NCBI GenBank assembly: GCA_020350865.1
Contig: CP070726.1
Location: forward strand, 542,572-558,271
Reading direction: 5' to 3'
Origin: Thermoplasmata archaeon
GTDB taxonomy: Archaea > Thermoplasmatota > Thermoplasmata > GCA-020350865
Length of the DNA stretch: 15,700 bases
In this document: in pieces, positions 6,632 to 13,617 of the stretch
How the letters are laid out: each line of letters starts with the position of its first letter
Numbering within the stretch: position 1 is the first letter of the stretch
The notes under the pieces: generated by a model
The model's database searches: none
The model's input: only the letters and a program-made list of their open reading frames with translations
What the model was told of the DNA's origin: nothing
Position numbers and translations under genes: made by a program

Positions 6632-6931
6632 ATGACCCACTGCCAATTGAAGGGTTTTCTTTCCTTCCTCATTCTGTGGCTGGTATCCAAAGAGAGCATG
6701 ACAGGGGCGGAGATCGCTTTAGAGCTGGAGAAGCGAAAGGGACACAGACCCAGCCCGGGCACCATATACCCGGTCCTAAAGGATCTGAAGGACAAGGGCC
6801 TGCTCTCGGTGGACCAAAACAAGCGTTATTCCCTCACCAAGAAGGGAAGAAGGGATTTGGAGAACCATCTTAACACATTTTTTAACACGTTCTGCGATAT
6901 TGATGAAATGAGGTCGTGCTGTAAGAAATGA
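6632..6931 (+). CDS. PadR-family winged-helix transcriptional regulator
   Basis: The protein is 99 residues. The winged-helix core runs from about 9 to 78: a first helix ending ILWLVSKESMTG, the AEIALELEKR helix, the family signature PSPGTIYPVLKDLKDKGLLS, then the beta wing with KRYSLTKKGRRDL. This is a minimal PadR with only a short C-terminal helix (about 74-90) for dimerisation. Four cysteines lie outside the fold: C4 in MTHCQLKGF, and C88, C96 and C97 in the tail CDIDEMRSCCKK. This hints at metal or redox sensing. The start at 6632 fits the TATA position. ATG at 6625 is out of frame. Three matching palindromes in the shared promoter region strongly suggest that it binds there and represses both itself and the divergent micro-protein. 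The inducer is unknown. Confidence 0.9.
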   Translation: MTHCQLKGFLSFLILWLVSKESMTGAEIALELEKRKGHRPSPGTIYPVLKDLKDKGLLSVDQNKRYSLTKKGRRDLENHLNTFFNTFCDIDEMRSCCKK

Positions 6932-7113
6932 TTTTCAATGTAATATCATAAGTTTTATAAGAAAAGATGAAAATAATAAATAAAGAAGCTCCTCCCCTGA
7001 GTGAATTCGAGCTTCTTTGTTGCTCTTTAAGAGGTCGCTCGAGAGCCTTAGATGGCTTTGCCTGATTATAGGCTCACTCCGTTTCTTTTCTAAAAAATAA
7101 GGAGTGATAAGGT
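6932..7113. other. structured intergenic region between convergent genes (possible ncRNA or long 3' UTR)
   Basis: This region is rich in inverted repeats: AAAGAAGCTC (6982-6991) with GAGCTTCTTT (7009-7018); GAGCC (7043-7047) with GGCTC (7071-7075), enclosing GGC-TTT-GCC; and TCACTCC (7074-7080) with GGAGTGA (7101-7107). On the plus strand, a TATA-like GTTTTATAAG at about 6952-6961 stands roughly 25 bases before the first stem, and a T-rich run (GTTTCTTTTCT) follows at 7081-7091, so a plus-strand RNA of about 100 bases is possible. On the minus strand, the same DNA would be a 3' UTR of about 130-140 bases for the 71-residue gene, ending in the T-rich stretch beyond the first stem. The sequence cannot decide between the two. 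The second copy of the basic protein gene has a comparable region. Confidence 0.45.
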
Positions 7114-7329
7114 CTATTTTCTGGCCATCTTTGCCTCGGCTACATAGCCTTTCTTGTCAAGATAGTACATGTAGCCCTTCTTCTTCTTGACCTTCTCTGT
7201 GCCGACCTTCTTTTTCCTGCCGCGCTTGTTCGTCTTCATGGGTGCGCGCCAGACAAATCCGTCCTTGCCGATATAATACAGATAGCCAGGCTCACGATCG
7301 ATCTTTTCCTTGCCAATTCTTTTTCCCAT
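7114..7329 (-). CDS. very basic 71-aa protein with internal duplication, copy A
   Basis: The protein is 71 residues and strongly lysine/arginine-rich. It consists of two tandem modules of about 37 residues. In the first, RIGKEK leads to GYLYYIGKDGFVWRAPM. In the second, KVGTEK leads to GYMYYLDKKGYVAEAKM. The shared pattern is [IV]G-x-EK, about five residues, then GY-x-YY-x-x-K-x-G-[FY]-V-x-x-A-x-M. The modules are joined by the very basic NKRGRKKK. I recall short hypothetical proteins of this type in archaea and bacteria but know no function. Charge and aromatic pattern suggest nucleic-acid or ribosome binding, which is inference. The ATG at 7329 is seven bases after GGAGG, the same spacing as in copy B; the GTG one codon upstream is too close. 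A TATA box lies at 7369-7377. It is 63/71 identical to copy B. Confidence 0.85.
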   Translation of the reverse strand: MGKRIGKEKIDREPGYLYYIGKDGFVWRAPMKTNKRGRKKKVGTEKVKKKKGYMYYLDKKGYVAEAKMARK

Positions 7330-7368
7330 CACGAAGCCTCCTTTGGCACAACCGGTATAGCATTTGGG

Positions 7369-7377
7369 ATATATTAC
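7369..7377 (-). promoter_or_regulatory. TATA box of basic protein copy A
   Basis: GTAATATAT on the minus strand, preceded by GGAAAA, lies about 43 bases before the ATG at 7329. It is independent of hypF upstream and gives a short leader that contains AAAGGAGG. Confidence 0.55.
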
Positions 7378-7425
7378 TTTTCCGTCGAAAAAGCCGCAAT
7401 CTTCCCTCTATGAAGATATAAGAGC

Positions 7426-7439
7426 GGGCAATTTTGCCC
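7426..7439. terminator. palindrome directly after the hypF stop codon
   Basis: GGGCAA-TT-TTGCCC is a 14-base palindrome one base after the hypF stop. The minus strand continues with GCTCTTATATCTTC, which is only moderately T-rich. It could end or stabilise the hypB-hypF message, but this is uncertain. Confidence 0.4.
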
Positions 7440-7440
7440 T

Positions 7441-9675
7441 CTAGGACGATTCTAAAATGCTGCCCGCAATGGCATTCTGACCCGTGGAAATACCGCCGTC
7501 GCCGTTAGCTACAGAATTGTGGGTCGCCAGGGAAAGTCCCCTCCTTTCGACCTCCTCTTTAACAATATTCACAATGGGAAGGTTGTAGGAAACACCCCCG
7601 GTGATACCGATGGTTCCGATATTTTCCTGCTCAGCTTTATCTGCGGCCACCTCCACCATGGCTGCCAGGGCTGATGAAACCATGGAATGCGCAAGGTCGT
7701 ATCCTTCCCGCTCGGTTGGGGTTTTTTCCTCCGTGTATTCGAACAGCTGCCTGAAAAGCGGCAGTGTTCTTATGACCTTGGCATCCCCTTTTTCGATTTC
7801 AGTTGTGAACTCATAACCTCTTTTCCCCCGAAAGAGGTATCTTTCCAGCTTGATGGCGGGCTCCCCGTCATATGTCTTCTTGCAGCATACCCCAAGATGG
7901 CAGGATATGGCATCCAAAAATCTCCCGAAACTGCAGCTCAAAGGGGCATGTTTTTGGGCGATTCTGAGCACGGATGTCTTTTCATCGTCGAAATAACTGC
8001 TGGGCTTGCCGATCATCTGGGTAATGGCAAAAACGAGCCTTCTCGGGTCGGCAACAGCAAGATCACCGCCAATCAGAGGCAGGTACTCAAGGTGCGCCAC
8101 CCTCCGAAAGTCGGTGAACGATGAAAGGAGCACCTCTCCCCCCCAAATGTGTCCGTCTGAGCCGAAGCCTGCGCCGTCCAGGGTGAGGCATATGATGGGC
8201 TCAGAGAGATCGTTGTCCACCATCAATGATACTGCATGTGCCCAGTGATGCTGGATTTCTATTATATCCGCTCCGAACCTCTCACCGAGCTCGTATGCAA
8301 AGCGCTTTGAAGTGTAAAGCGGGTGCATATCGGCACCTATGCCATCCAGCGTTTTCACACCGAAGAGTTCCATAAGGTGAAGGGTGGCTGCTCTCTCAAA
8401 TTCGTACACATTGTAATCCCTCACGTCCCCGATATACTGTGTTGTGTACATCTTGCCTCGCAAGGACAGGGAAGCTGTCACGTTCTCCTCTGCACCAACC
8501 CCCACAACGAACCTTTTATGACGCGGATTCAGTGAAAGGGGCACAAAACCTCGGGATTTTCTGATGAAGAACCTTCTGCCCACCCAGGGCACGATCACAG
8601 AGTCGTCTTTCCTGTTGATTATCTCCCTGTTGTGCAGGAGGTACAAATCGGCTCCCAGCTCAAAGACCTTTTCGTTGGATGTGATGATGGGCTCCCCCGG
8701 GGGATTGGCGGACGTCATGACTATTGCATCATTTCTCAGGTGGAAGAAGAGCAGGTGCTGTATAGCCGAGTAAGGCAGGTACAGTCCGATGTTGTCCAAA
8801 CCCGGGGAAACGAGCTCCAACCGGGGTTCCTCTCTTATTTCCTTCCTCTTCTGTACAATCACGATGGGCCTTTCGGGTGATGTGAGCAGTGCCTCTTCGA
8901 ACGGCGAGATGTCTGCCATTGCCTTTACCACCTCGAGATTCCTGGCCATGACGGCAAAGGGCTTTTCCTGCCTTCCGTACCATGCCCTGAACCTGGGACG
9001 GGAATCGAGATTGCATATCAGGTGCATACCGCCCCAACTCTTGAGCACACCTATTGCGCCATCATCCATGGCAGAGGCAAAATGGTGAATCTCATCCTCT
9101 GTTTCGATCGTTTCTCTGTCCTTTCCGTAGAGCGTGAATTTCGGTCCGTCGCCTCTGCATGATATCGTCTGGGCAAAAAAGCGCCTGTTAGAAGGTGAAT
9201 CGTATTCAGCCTTGCACTTCTCGCACAGCACGAATGCCTTCATGGAGGTGTTTACCCTATCGTAAGGCACGGCCTTGATGGCCGAGAATCTTGCCCCGCA
9301 GTCAGTGCAGTTGATGAAGGGGTGGTGATAACGCCTGTTATCGGCGGAAAACAGCTCATCTTGGCAGTGCTGGCATATGGCAGTGTCTGCGGGAATGACG
9401 GATGTTCTTTCCCCATCCTCGCTGAACTTGATTGTGAATTCCGAATACTGCTTGTCCGTGGGTCCCTCCTCCACCTCTATTTCGGTGATCCTGGCCAGGG
9501 GAGGCAGTTCCCTGTCCAGCTGTTCGAGCAGCTGCTTATGGTCGCCGTCGATCACCACCTCCACATTGGAGCCGTTGTTTCTGATGAATCCCTTCAATCC
9601 TAGGGCCTGAGCAGCACGAAAGACGGCTGGACGAAAGCCCACACCCTGGACCAAACCGTAAAAAATGAGCCTCAT
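7441..9675 (-). CDS. hypF: HypF, carbamoyltransferase for hydrogenase cyanide ligands
   Basis: HypF is 744 residues, the normal length, with all domains. Residues 1-88 are an acylphosphatase domain (GLVQGVGFRP with catalytic R15, and IRNNGSN). Residues 100-180 are the zinc-finger region with C101/C104, C123/C126 and C151/C154. The fourth knuckle is C173-R-G-D176, where most HypF have Cys-x-x-Cys. Residues 195-380 are a YrdC-like domain (KPFAVMARN, PYSAIQHLLF) that makes carbamoyl-adenylate. Residues 390-744 are a Kae1-like domain with QHHWAH (H476, H480), LDGAGFGSDG and ITGGVSYN. It uses ATP and carbamoyl phosphate to carbamoylate the HypE C-terminal cysteine. The start is 16 bases after the hypB stop with GAGGG just upstream, so hypB-hypF is an operon. 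Confidence 0.95.
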   Translation of the reverse strand: MRLIFYGLVQGVGFRPAVFRAAQALGLKGFIRNNGSNVEVVIDGDHKQLLEQLDRELPPLARITEIEVEEGPTDKQYSEFTIKFSEDGERTSVIPADTAICQHCQDELFSADNRRYHHPFINCTDCGARFSAIKAVPYDRVNTSMKAFVLCEKCKAEYDSPSNRRFFAQTISCRGDGPKFTLYGKDRETIETEDEIHHFASAMDDGAIGVLKSWGGMHLICNLDSRPRFRAWYGRQEKPFAVMARNLEVVKAMADISPFEEALLTSPERPIVIVQKRKEIREEPRLELVSPGLDNIGLYLPYSAIQHLLFFHLRNDAIVMTSANPPGEPIITSNEKVFELGADLYLLHNREIINRKDDSVIVPWVGRRFFIRKSRGFVPLSLNPRHKRFVVGVGAEENVTASLSLRGKMYTTQYIGDVRDYNVYEFERAATLHLMELFGVKTLDGIGADMHPLYTSKRFAYELGERFGADIIEIQHHWAHAVSLMVDNDLSEPIICLTLDGAGFGSDGHIWGGEVLLSSFTDFRRVAHLEYLPLIGGDLAVADPRRLVFAITQMIGKPSSYFDDEKTSVLRIAQKHAPLSCSFGRFLDAISCHLGVCCKKTYDGEPAIKLERYLFRGKRGYEFTTEIEKGDAKVIRTLPLFRQLFEYTEEKTPTEREGYDLAHSMVSSALAAMVEVAADKAEQENIGTIGITGGVSYNLPIVNIVKEEVERRGLSLATHNSVANGDGGISTGQNAIAGSILESS

Positions 9676-9691
9676 TTTCCCTCGCCCTACC

Positions 9692-10348
9692 TCAAGCAGG
9701 TATTTCCAATGCAGAGATCAGTTCCTCAATGCCCGTGCCGCGCTTGGCATCGGTGAGTATGATTGCGGTGTGCGGATTGACGGCCTTTGCATCCTGGATT
9801 ATCCGGTCCGTGTCAACCTCCATTATCTCTGCCAAATCCACCTTGTTTATCACTATCACGTCGGCCAGGCCAAATATCATGGGGTGCTTTCGCACCATGT
9901 CATCGCCCTCGGTTACCGAGACCACCACCACCCTTCGGTTCGTGCCAAGTGGAAAATCCATGGGGCATACGAGATTTCCCACATTCTCGATGAAGAGCAC
10001 ATCCACGGACGTAAAATCAAAGTCCTCCAGTGCATGGGATACGAGATGCGCATCGAGATGGCACTCCTTGCCTGTGTTGAGGGATGCTGCCTGCACATCG
10101 TGCTTTTTAAAGCGTGTGAAATCGTCATCACCGGCAACATCCCCGGCAATGGCCGCGCCGCATAGACCCTTGTCCTTCAGTGTATCAAGGATGTTTTCGA
10201 TGAGCAGGGTCTTTCCCGCCCCGATGGAACCCAAAAAATCGATGGAGTAGACGTTGTTCTTTGCAAGCAGCTCCGCGTTCTTCTCAGCTATCTCGCGGTT
10301 CGCCTCGAGGATGTTCTGCTCAACCGAGATTTGCACTGTTTTGTGCAT
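9692..10348 (-). CDS. hypB: HypB, GTPase for nickel insertion into hydrogenase
   Basis: HypB is 218 residues from the ATG at 10348 (MHKTVQISVEQNIL), which is where other archaeal short-form HypB proteins begin. Motifs are the P-loop GSIGAGKT (40-47), the metal-site region NTGKECHLDAH with C96, H97 and H101, the switch segment ENVGNLVCP with C128, and NKVD (168-171) for guanine recognition. It lacks the N-terminal CxxCGC and His-rich nickel-storage region of many bacterial HypB proteins. The frame is open to 10408, but a TATA-like box at 10379-10386 lies inside that extension, supporting 10348. HypB hydrolyses GTP and, with HypA, drives nickel delivery. It is the first gene of hypB-hypF. Confidence 0.95.
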   Translation of the reverse strand: MHKTVQISVEQNILEANREIAEKNAELLAKNNVYSIDFLGSIGAGKTLLIENILDTLKDKGLCGAAIAGDVAGDDDFTRFKKHDVQAASLNTGKECHLDAHLVSHALEDFDFTSVDVLFIENVGNLVCPMDFPLGTNRRVVVVSVTEGDDMVRKHPMIFGLADVIVINKVDLAEIMEVDTDRIIQDAKAVNPHTAIILTDAKRGTGIEELISALEIPA

Positions 10349-10378
10349 GATATCGCGGTAAAGCCCATACTGTTCGCC

Positions 10379-10433
10379 GTATTTAAGGTTGTTCTCGCAT
10401 TCTTGCACACATCATAATCTTACCCTTATAAAT
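10379..10433 (-). promoter_or_regulatory. two possible TATA boxes upstream of hypB
   Basis: On the minus strand, ATTTATAA (10426-10433) and CTTAAATA (10379-10386) are both good TATA boxes. The second would start transcription about nine bases before the hypB ATG at 10348. The first would give a leader of about 55 bases. Confidence 0.45.
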
Positions 10434-10495
10434 GAACATTCTGTACGGTGCAATCCCCCCGAAATCCTGTCCTTTTGGAAGGTGACAAACGACAG

Positions 10496-10504
10496 TATAT
10501 AAAA
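10496..10504 (+). promoter_or_regulatory. strong TATA box of the multi-HTH gene
   Basis: TATATAAAA predicts transcription from about 10525 and a leader of about 60 bases before the ATG at 10586. It lies inside the open frame that extends to 10448, so it argues against the longer start. A second A/T-rich element, CATATTTAAG (10561-10570), lies closer to the ATG. Confidence 0.6.
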
Positions 10505-10585
10505 TTGCGCCTCCAAAGCAAGAAACGATGTAGGGCCGGGACACACCACATCTCTTGTTGCATATTTAAGCTGGAAAGTGAAATC

Positions 10586-11728
10586 ATGGAAAGAAAAACC
10601 AAGGATGATGTCGTGCCATTCAGGGTTGCGCTCATGCTCAAACGCTACAAATTCGGGTCCAACGTGGCTGCAAAGTACCTGGGTAAACCCCGGGGCCTTG
10701 TTCAGAGCTGGATGCAGTCAGGGGAATCCCATACCCTGGCCACCAAGCAGTTCAGGCTGGAGGCCTTCGAAAAGAAGTTAAAGACGGTAAGAAGGGCTGC
10801 AACCAAGGAGAACATCTATTTCTTTTTGGCAGGAAAACTCCTTGAAATGGACCTGCCCGCAGAGTACATCGGCAAGCATCTTGGTGTTCCTCCCAGCACC
10901 ATTAGGGCATGGAAGGGGGGCGTTTCGCCGAAATCAGTTAAAAAGCTGTTTGTGGACAGGCGGTATTTGGACAGGGAGTTCGCAAGGCTTCTGGATTACA
11001 TGCGGTACGAGTCCACCAGGCAGAACCTGCCCTATTACCTCTCTCTCAGAATCGTTGAGGAGGCCAGAAACAAGGTGGGGCCAAGGCGCATCGGAGGCAA
11101 GACCATAAGCCATATTCTGTATAAACACCTCAATATTCCGCGGCCCATTCCCAAGGAGACCATCACATGCTGGGTGGAGGGAAGAAGAAGACCCAAGAAC
11201 GCATTTGCACAGCTCAAGAACAAGGAGCTTATCGAAGACGAGTTCAAAAGGATAGTGGATGAGCTCACAGATGAGTTCATGGATTATCATTTGGCAAAGG
11301 AGCTATTCCACGGATGCGGATGGAATTATTCGAGGATCAGCAAAACCCTGGGCATCGACAAGGAAAGGGTAAGAGGCTGGGTAAAGAAAGACAGGGGCAA
11401 TCCTGTGGCCAAAACCTTTAAAAACGAGCTCAGGGTAAAAGAGGACCTAAAAAGGTTCATAGAAGAATCTTCCCAAGAGGAAATCACAGATGAGGAGCCG
11501 GCAGAGTGGCCAAAATTCCAGGAGAACATCGAAAATACCTACGACCCTGACCTGGAGGACGAGATACTGTACCACCTTTCCTTTTTCCCGAACGGCATCA
11601 CCTCCGCCCAGGCCATAAAATCCATATTAATTGACAACAAGGACGCCACAACAGATGAAATAAAAAATGTGCTGGAAAACAGCCCAAGAATCGTGAAAAA
11701 GACGGGGCGTTGGCTGTTAGGAACCTGA
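10586..11728 (+). CDS. putative DNA-binding protein with four HTH-like segments and a C-terminal winged helix
   Basis: The protein is 380 residues and basic. Four segments look like helix-turn-helix units ending in a Trp-containing recognition helix: VAAKYLGKPRGLVQSWMQSG (27-46), YIGKHLGVPPSTIRAWKGG (94-112), a longer unit ending PIPKETITCWVEGRRRP (about 174-203), and RISKTLGIDKERVRGWVKKD (249-268). The common pattern is h-x-x-h-LG-h-(4-7)-h-x-x-W-[hx]-x-G/D. The linkers are charged helices. After an acidic stretch (about 294-322), residues 323-380 resemble a winged-helix domain (DEILYHLSFFPNGITSAQAI). The start at 10586 follows a strong promoter and GGAAAGTGA; the frame extends to 10448 but would then include the TATA box. 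It diverges from hypB. I do not recognise the family. A transcription or chromatin factor is the most natural reading, but the target is unknown. Confidence 0.75.
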   Translation: MERKTKDDVVPFRVALMLKRYKFGSNVAAKYLGKPRGLVQSWMQSGESHTLATKQFRLEAFEKKLKTVRRAATKENIYFFLAGKLLEMDLPAEYIGKHLGVPPSTIRAWKGGVSPKSVKKLFVDRRYLDREFARLLDYMRYESTRQNLPYYLSLRIVEEARNKVGPRRIGGKTISHILYKHLNIPRPIPKETITCWVEGRRRPKNAFAQLKNKELIEDEFKRIVDELTDEFMDYHLAKELFHGCGWNYSRISKTLGIDKERVRGWVKKDRGNPVAKTFKNELRVKEDLKRFIEESSQEEITDEEPAEWPKFQENIENTYDPDLEDEILYHLSFFPNGITSAQAIKSILIDNKDATTDEIKNVLENSPRIVKKTGRWLLGT

Positions 11729-11767
11729 ATTTAGCCTCGTATCATCCATCAGAATCATTTCTCCCCT

Positions 11768-11784
11768 CTTTTATTTTTTCTTTT
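11768..11784 (+). terminator. T-rich terminator after the multi-HTH gene
   Basis: CTTTTATTTTTTCTTTT without a preceding stem starts about 40 bases after the stop at 11728. This is the simple oligo-T type of archaeal termination signal. Confidence 0.55.
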
Positions 11785-11786
11785 CG

Positions 11787-11802
11787 CAAATATTCAAATA
11801 TT
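11787..11802 (+). promoter_or_regulatory. tandem CAAATATT, promoter-like element
   Basis: Two exact adjacent copies of CAAATATT could serve as a TATA box for the downstream membrane protein gene. Transcription would start near 11820-11827 and leave a leader of about 40 bases. Confidence 0.35.
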
Positions 11803-11863
11803 CAGACGATGTACTGTTCTTACAGGAGAACGAGAGGAAGGAGATTGTACGCCTGACATTAAA

Positions 11864-12793
11864 TTGAAGCAAAATCCGCCTATTCAACAGGGGTATGCAC
11901 AATATCCAATGCCACCACCACAGATGTATTACCCCGGTCATTATCCACCACCTTACGGATTTCGCGTGGAGCTGAGAACCGAGAAGGGCCTGAAGTTCCT
12001 TTCATGGTCACTGTGGGCAAATGCCCTGGCCATGGCGTTGATATTAGTGGCCTTGGCAGTAATAATGCTTGTTGGATTCTCGTTTTTCGCCCTGCCCTTC
12101 ATTGCCTTCGGGGGACTCCTCATCCTGATTTTCATTATCTTTTGGCTTGTGGGCTTTGGTTTCATGTACAACGGGAAAGAGGAATTTGGCTCCGCTCACA
12201 CAGGGAGGGTGAGCCTGGCCTTGACCTGGGTTGTGGTGGCCATCGTGGTTTATGTGGCAAACTATCTTTTGGGTATATTTCTGATGATCGCAGGACTTTC
12301 AGCGGGTGGTCAAGAGCCCGGATTCGACGATTTTGAGGCCCAGATGAGAATGGTGTTTATCGTCCAGTCCACGGTGGGTCTTGTGGCGCACCTGTTCATC
12401 TCCCTTGCATGGATCTATCTTGCATTCGAGCTGGCCTCGGAACATATAAAAAAGATGCTTTGGACATACCTCGGCGTTAGTATTGCAGTCTACATATTCA
12501 CGGCCACCATAATCGTTCTCCTCAATACCACCGATGTATTGGATACCTCCTACATCGGCGGACCGGGTATTATCGGGACGTTGATGCTGATATATTGCTA
12601 TTCGAAAACCCGTGACCGGGTGAGAACCAGAAAGATTAAACCGGTTCCCCCGCCCATGTGGCCTCCACCCTATTTTCCCCCTGGATATCCCCCACAACCG
12701 CAGCCTTACAGTTGGCCCCAACACCCGCCGCAGCCCCGTCAAGATTATCCCCAGCGCTACATAAAAAAGCCGTACAGGGAACCTCCCAAGTAG
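11864..12793 (+). CDS. six-helix membrane protein with Pro/Tyr-rich N- and C-terminal tails
   Basis: The protein is 309 residues from a TTG at 11864. A Pro/Gln/Tyr-rich N-terminal tail (1-32; PMPPPQMYYPGHYPPPYGF) comes before about six transmembrane helices (45-68, 72-101, 117-144, 163-189, 198-221, 230-246). The C-terminal tail (256-309) has the same composition (PPPMWPPPYFPPGYPPQPQP) and ends basic. With six helices both tails are on the same side, and the basic KTRDRVRTRK after the last helix puts them in the cytosol. The start is uncertain: ATG at 11909 and 11924 are in frame, but the tail composition continues back to the TTG. No enzyme or transporter motif is seen. Such tails occur in membrane proteins that cluster or bind partners; that is inference. 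The family is not recognised. Confidence 0.75.
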   Translation: MKQNPPIQQGYAQYPMPPPQMYYPGHYPPPYGFRVELRTEKGLKFLSWSLWANALAMALILVALAVIMLVGFSFFALPFIAFGGLLILIFIIFWLVGFGFMYNGKEEFGSAHTGRVSLALTWVVVAIVVYVANYLLGIFLMIAGLSAGGQEPGFDDFEAQMRMVFIVQSTVGLVAHLFISLAWIYLAFELASEHIKKMLWTYLGVSIAVYIFTATIIVLLNTTDVLDTSYIGGPGIIGTLMLIYCYSKTRDRVRTRKIKPVPPPMWPPPYFPPGYPPQPQPYSWPQHPPQPRQDYPQRYIKKPYREPPK

Positions 12794-12811
12794 CGAGGGA
12801 CAATGCTTATG

Positions 12812-12820
12812 TTTTTAAAT
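12812..12820 (+). promoter_or_regulatory. TATA box of the 255-residue membrane protein gene
   Basis: TTTTTAAAT is centred about 34 bases before the ATG at 12850, predicting a leader of a few bases only. Confidence 0.5.
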
Positions 12821-12849
12821 CATAAAACCTCTACCCGAATCTGCAGATC

Positions 12850-13617
12850 ATGAGGGTTATAATGAGCTCTGGGGAAAAAGAACGGGATTGGGCGTTGAAC
12901 TGGAATCTCCTCACGATAATTGTCGGAATAACGCTGATTCTTGAGGTTCTGGTGGTGCTCATCAGCGATCCCCCTGAAAAAAAGGGCTACACAATCCTGG
13001 GCATATCCATTGCCGTCGCCGTCATTGGATTTCTTGGTTATTCGGCCCATGCCTACCAGCGCAAACTGGTCCTCGAACTGCAGGGCACGGAGCCCTTAGT
13101 ATTCCACCACGCAGGCTCAAAACTTAATCTGATTCTGACAGTTCTGATTTCAGGTTCCATATTCGTTGGTATTACCTATCTATTAAGCCTATATCTGCCA
13201 ACCACTCTTTTTCTTTCCATTCCTGAGATCACTTTCGGTGTCATGCTCACAGTCACAAAAAACGTCACGGCCCATGAAATCCTAGGAAAAACCCTTCTCA
13301 TCAGGACGAGCTTCATCGAGCTCTATGTGCCCATCGACAACATCTCATCCATTTCTGCCGATGATGACCGCCTGCCAGACCTGCCAAAGAACCTCAAACT
13401 GCCGCGCAGGTACCGTGCGGTTTCATCGTACTTCGGTTACAGGGTGTTTCTCACCCTGAAAGAGCCCCAGCATCTCTTTGTCATGGGATTTCCCCCCATA
13501 AAGAAAACCACCAAGATCCTCTTCGATGTTGACGAACCCGAGGAATTTGTCACAGCCATACTCGATCGGATTCCAAGGGATCGGGGAGATGTAATACCCG
13601 GCTCTGCTGTGAAGTAA
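12850..13617 (+). CDS. four-helix membrane protein with soluble C-terminal domain, unknown function
   Basis: The protein is 255 residues. Transmembrane helices lie at about 18-38, 47-66, 92-112 and 115-135, in two hairpins separated by a short soluble stretch (QRKLVLELQGTEPLVFHHAG). A C-terminal soluble domain (about 137-245) alternates beta-like segments such as LLIRTSFIELYVPIDNISSIS, YRVFLTLKEPQHLFVMGF and FDVDEPEEFVTAILDRI. The pattern of a strand, a basic/acidic loop and a closing helix is reminiscent of the PH-like domains attached to small membrane proteins, but I cannot confirm this. The start at 12850 is supported by a TATA box; ATG at 12862 is possible. It follows the six-helix protein after 56 bases with its own promoter. 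No function is assigned. Confidence 0.75.
   Translation: MRVIMSSGEKERDWALNWNLLTIIVGITLILEVLVVLISDPPEKKGYTILGISIAVAVIGFLGYSAHAYQRKLVLELQGTEPLVFHHAGSKLNLILTVLISGSIFVGITYLLSLYLPTTLFLSIPEITFGVMLTVTKNVTAHEILGKTLLIRTSFIELYVPIDNISSISADDDRLPDLPKNLKLPRRYRAVSSYFGYRVFLTLKEPQHLFVMGFPPIKKTTKILFDVDEPEEFVTAILDRIPRDRGDVIPGSAVK

Noticed and set aside
6625..6873. 82-residue frame starting at ATG 6625
   Set aside because: It is out of frame with the PadR winged-helix signature and has no domain-like sequence; PadR starts seven bases later.
10349..10408. 20-residue N-terminal extension of HypB
   Set aside because: It contains a TATA-like box and does not resemble the metal-binding HypB N-terminus; MHKTVQI is the usual archaeal start.
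10448..10585. 46-residue N-terminal extension of the multi-HTH protein
   Set aside because: The strongest TATA box of the region lies inside it, and the residues look random compared with the following domain.
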